From Clostridia bacterium (GTDB lineage: Bacteria; Bacillota; Clostridia; Christensenellales; Aristaeellaceae): DNA of 49,294 nt. The stretch's first letter is position 1; every line of letters begins with the position of its first letter. The position numbers and the translations under genes were made by a program. Under the pieces are notes generated by a model. It worked only from the letters and a program-made list of their open reading frames with translations, searched no databases and was not told the DNA's origin. The DNA lies in assembly GCA_017469025.1 (NCBI GenBank), contig JAFUHD010000067.1, positions 1 through 49,294 on the forward strand, given 5' to 3'. Shown piece by piece: positions 48,876 to 49,294 of this stretch.

Positions 48876-49294
48876 AAACCGTGAGGAAAACGTCCGTATT
48901 TCCCGCAAAACGGGATATTGTTTTCTCGAAACTCAAGGACCTGTCAACACTCCAGTACATAGCCGCACCATACGCATCCTTTATGCCGGTCAATACAGGG
49001 CAGCCAGCGGTTTTTGCCGTCGGAAACACATCCGTTTACCGCTTTCGGTTGTTCGGCATCATCCCATTTGGCACACACACCATCCATATAGAGCGATTTG
49101 ACCCTGACGGTATCCAAAACAGGGAAAGCAACACGCATGTCCCCGTCTGGAATCATAAGATTACGCTGAAAGACAGGGGCGATCTGACTGAATATACGGA
49201 TGAAGTCGACATTGATGCCGGATGGAAAACCGTTTTTATCTGGCTGTGGACAAAGGCATTCTACGCGCACAGACAAAAGAAGTGGATCCGTTTA
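48872..49294 (+). CDS. SRPBCC-like protein (partial, runs off window)
   Basis: The first 141 residues of a protein that continues past the right edge. The start KTVRKTSVFPAKRDIVFSKL is typical of START/Bet v1-like SRPBCC proteins, with FGIIPFGTHTIHIERFDP as a central strand pair and LTEYTDEVDIDAGWKTVFIW later. Such folds bind hydrophobic ligands. The ATGA overlap with the ATC-hydrolase-like gene suggests a coupled pair. Confidence 0.6.
   Translation, partial: MKTVRKTSVFPAKRDIVFSKLKDLSTLQYIAAPYASFMPVNTGQPAVFAVGNTSVYRFRLFGIIPFGTHTIHIERFDPDGIQNRESNTHVPVWNHKITLKDRGDLTEYTDEVDIDAGWKTVFIWLWTKAFYAHRQKKWIRL

Overview
This window looks like a chromosomal segment from an anaerobic, low-to-middle GC Bacillota, probably class Clostridia from a gut or rumen setting. 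The signs are strong AGGAGG-type ribosome binding sites, sigma-A promoters of TTGACA/TATAAT type, a FeoA-FeoB fusion followed by a tiny Cys-rich FeoB-associated protein, a split transketolase, LplB/LplC-type sugar permeases without their own ATPase, and ThrH. Both solute-binding proteins have A-x-A type signal peptides instead of a clear lipobox, as in some Christensenellales-like Clostridia; that placement is an inference and was not tested.

Layout. 1-2.7 kb is a mobile-element segment: tnpV, then a HipBST toxin-antitoxin operon whose perfect promoter carries one of three copies of a CCCGATCGGG palindrome, a small decayed ORF, a terminator, and a 24-bp copy of a tRNA 3' end that looks like an attachment site. 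2.7-6.7 kb is an amino-acid ABC transporter operon with an M20 peptidase (minus strand). 7-10.2 kb holds a small protein, an aldo/keto reductase with 4Fe-4S clusters, and a lipoprotein-flavodoxin-aldo/keto reductase fusion. 10.4-21.2 kb is mixed housekeeping: a degenerate-GGDEF/EAL protein, a serine hydrolase, a DUF5688-like protein, an AlkD-like protein, an HD-GYP protein, ThrH and a phosphohexomutase. 21.5-27 kb is a sugar uptake operon (LplB, LplC, binding protein, GH32). 27.2-32 kb is a split transketolase and a large NYN-LOTUS-HhH protein with 123-bp coding repeats. 32-35.6 kb is a graveyard: a C-terminal class M sirtuin relic, an unassigned relic, a carboxylesterase relic, an HTH-receiver regulator with a nonsense mutation and a frameshift, and a sensor kinase with a one-base frameshift. 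35.7-37.9 kb has an intact class M sirtuin, an N-terminal relic of another sirtuin copy, and a small protein behind an unusual promoter. 38-40.5 kb has a hypothetical gene, a P1 peptidase and a gene split by one TAA. 40.7-46.6 kb is a long minus-strand gene run (SEC-C protein, phosphoesterase, MazG-like, K+ channel, FeoAB, FeoB-associated). 47.3-49.3 kb has a membrane protein, an ATC-hydrolase-like protein and a partial SRPBCC-like protein.

The most striking feature is a dispersed element of about 80 bp present seven times (about 6.5, 33.0, 34.2, 37.5, 46.6, 46.7 and 47.3 kb). Every copy is in the sense orientation of the next gene and lies in its 5' leader, usually downstream of a good promoter. 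It can fold as a hairpin (P1), a TAATGACA/TGTCATTA stem (P2) closing a loop of fixed size, usually 33 nt, with an inner GTGC-CGAAA-GCAC hairpin, and it offers a competing TGTCA/TGACA pairing. In three copies P2 lies at or within 5 nt of the Shine-Dalgarno sequence. It could be a family of cis-acting RNA regulators or a mobile palindromic repeat that has been put to use; I do not recognise it as a known riboswitch class.
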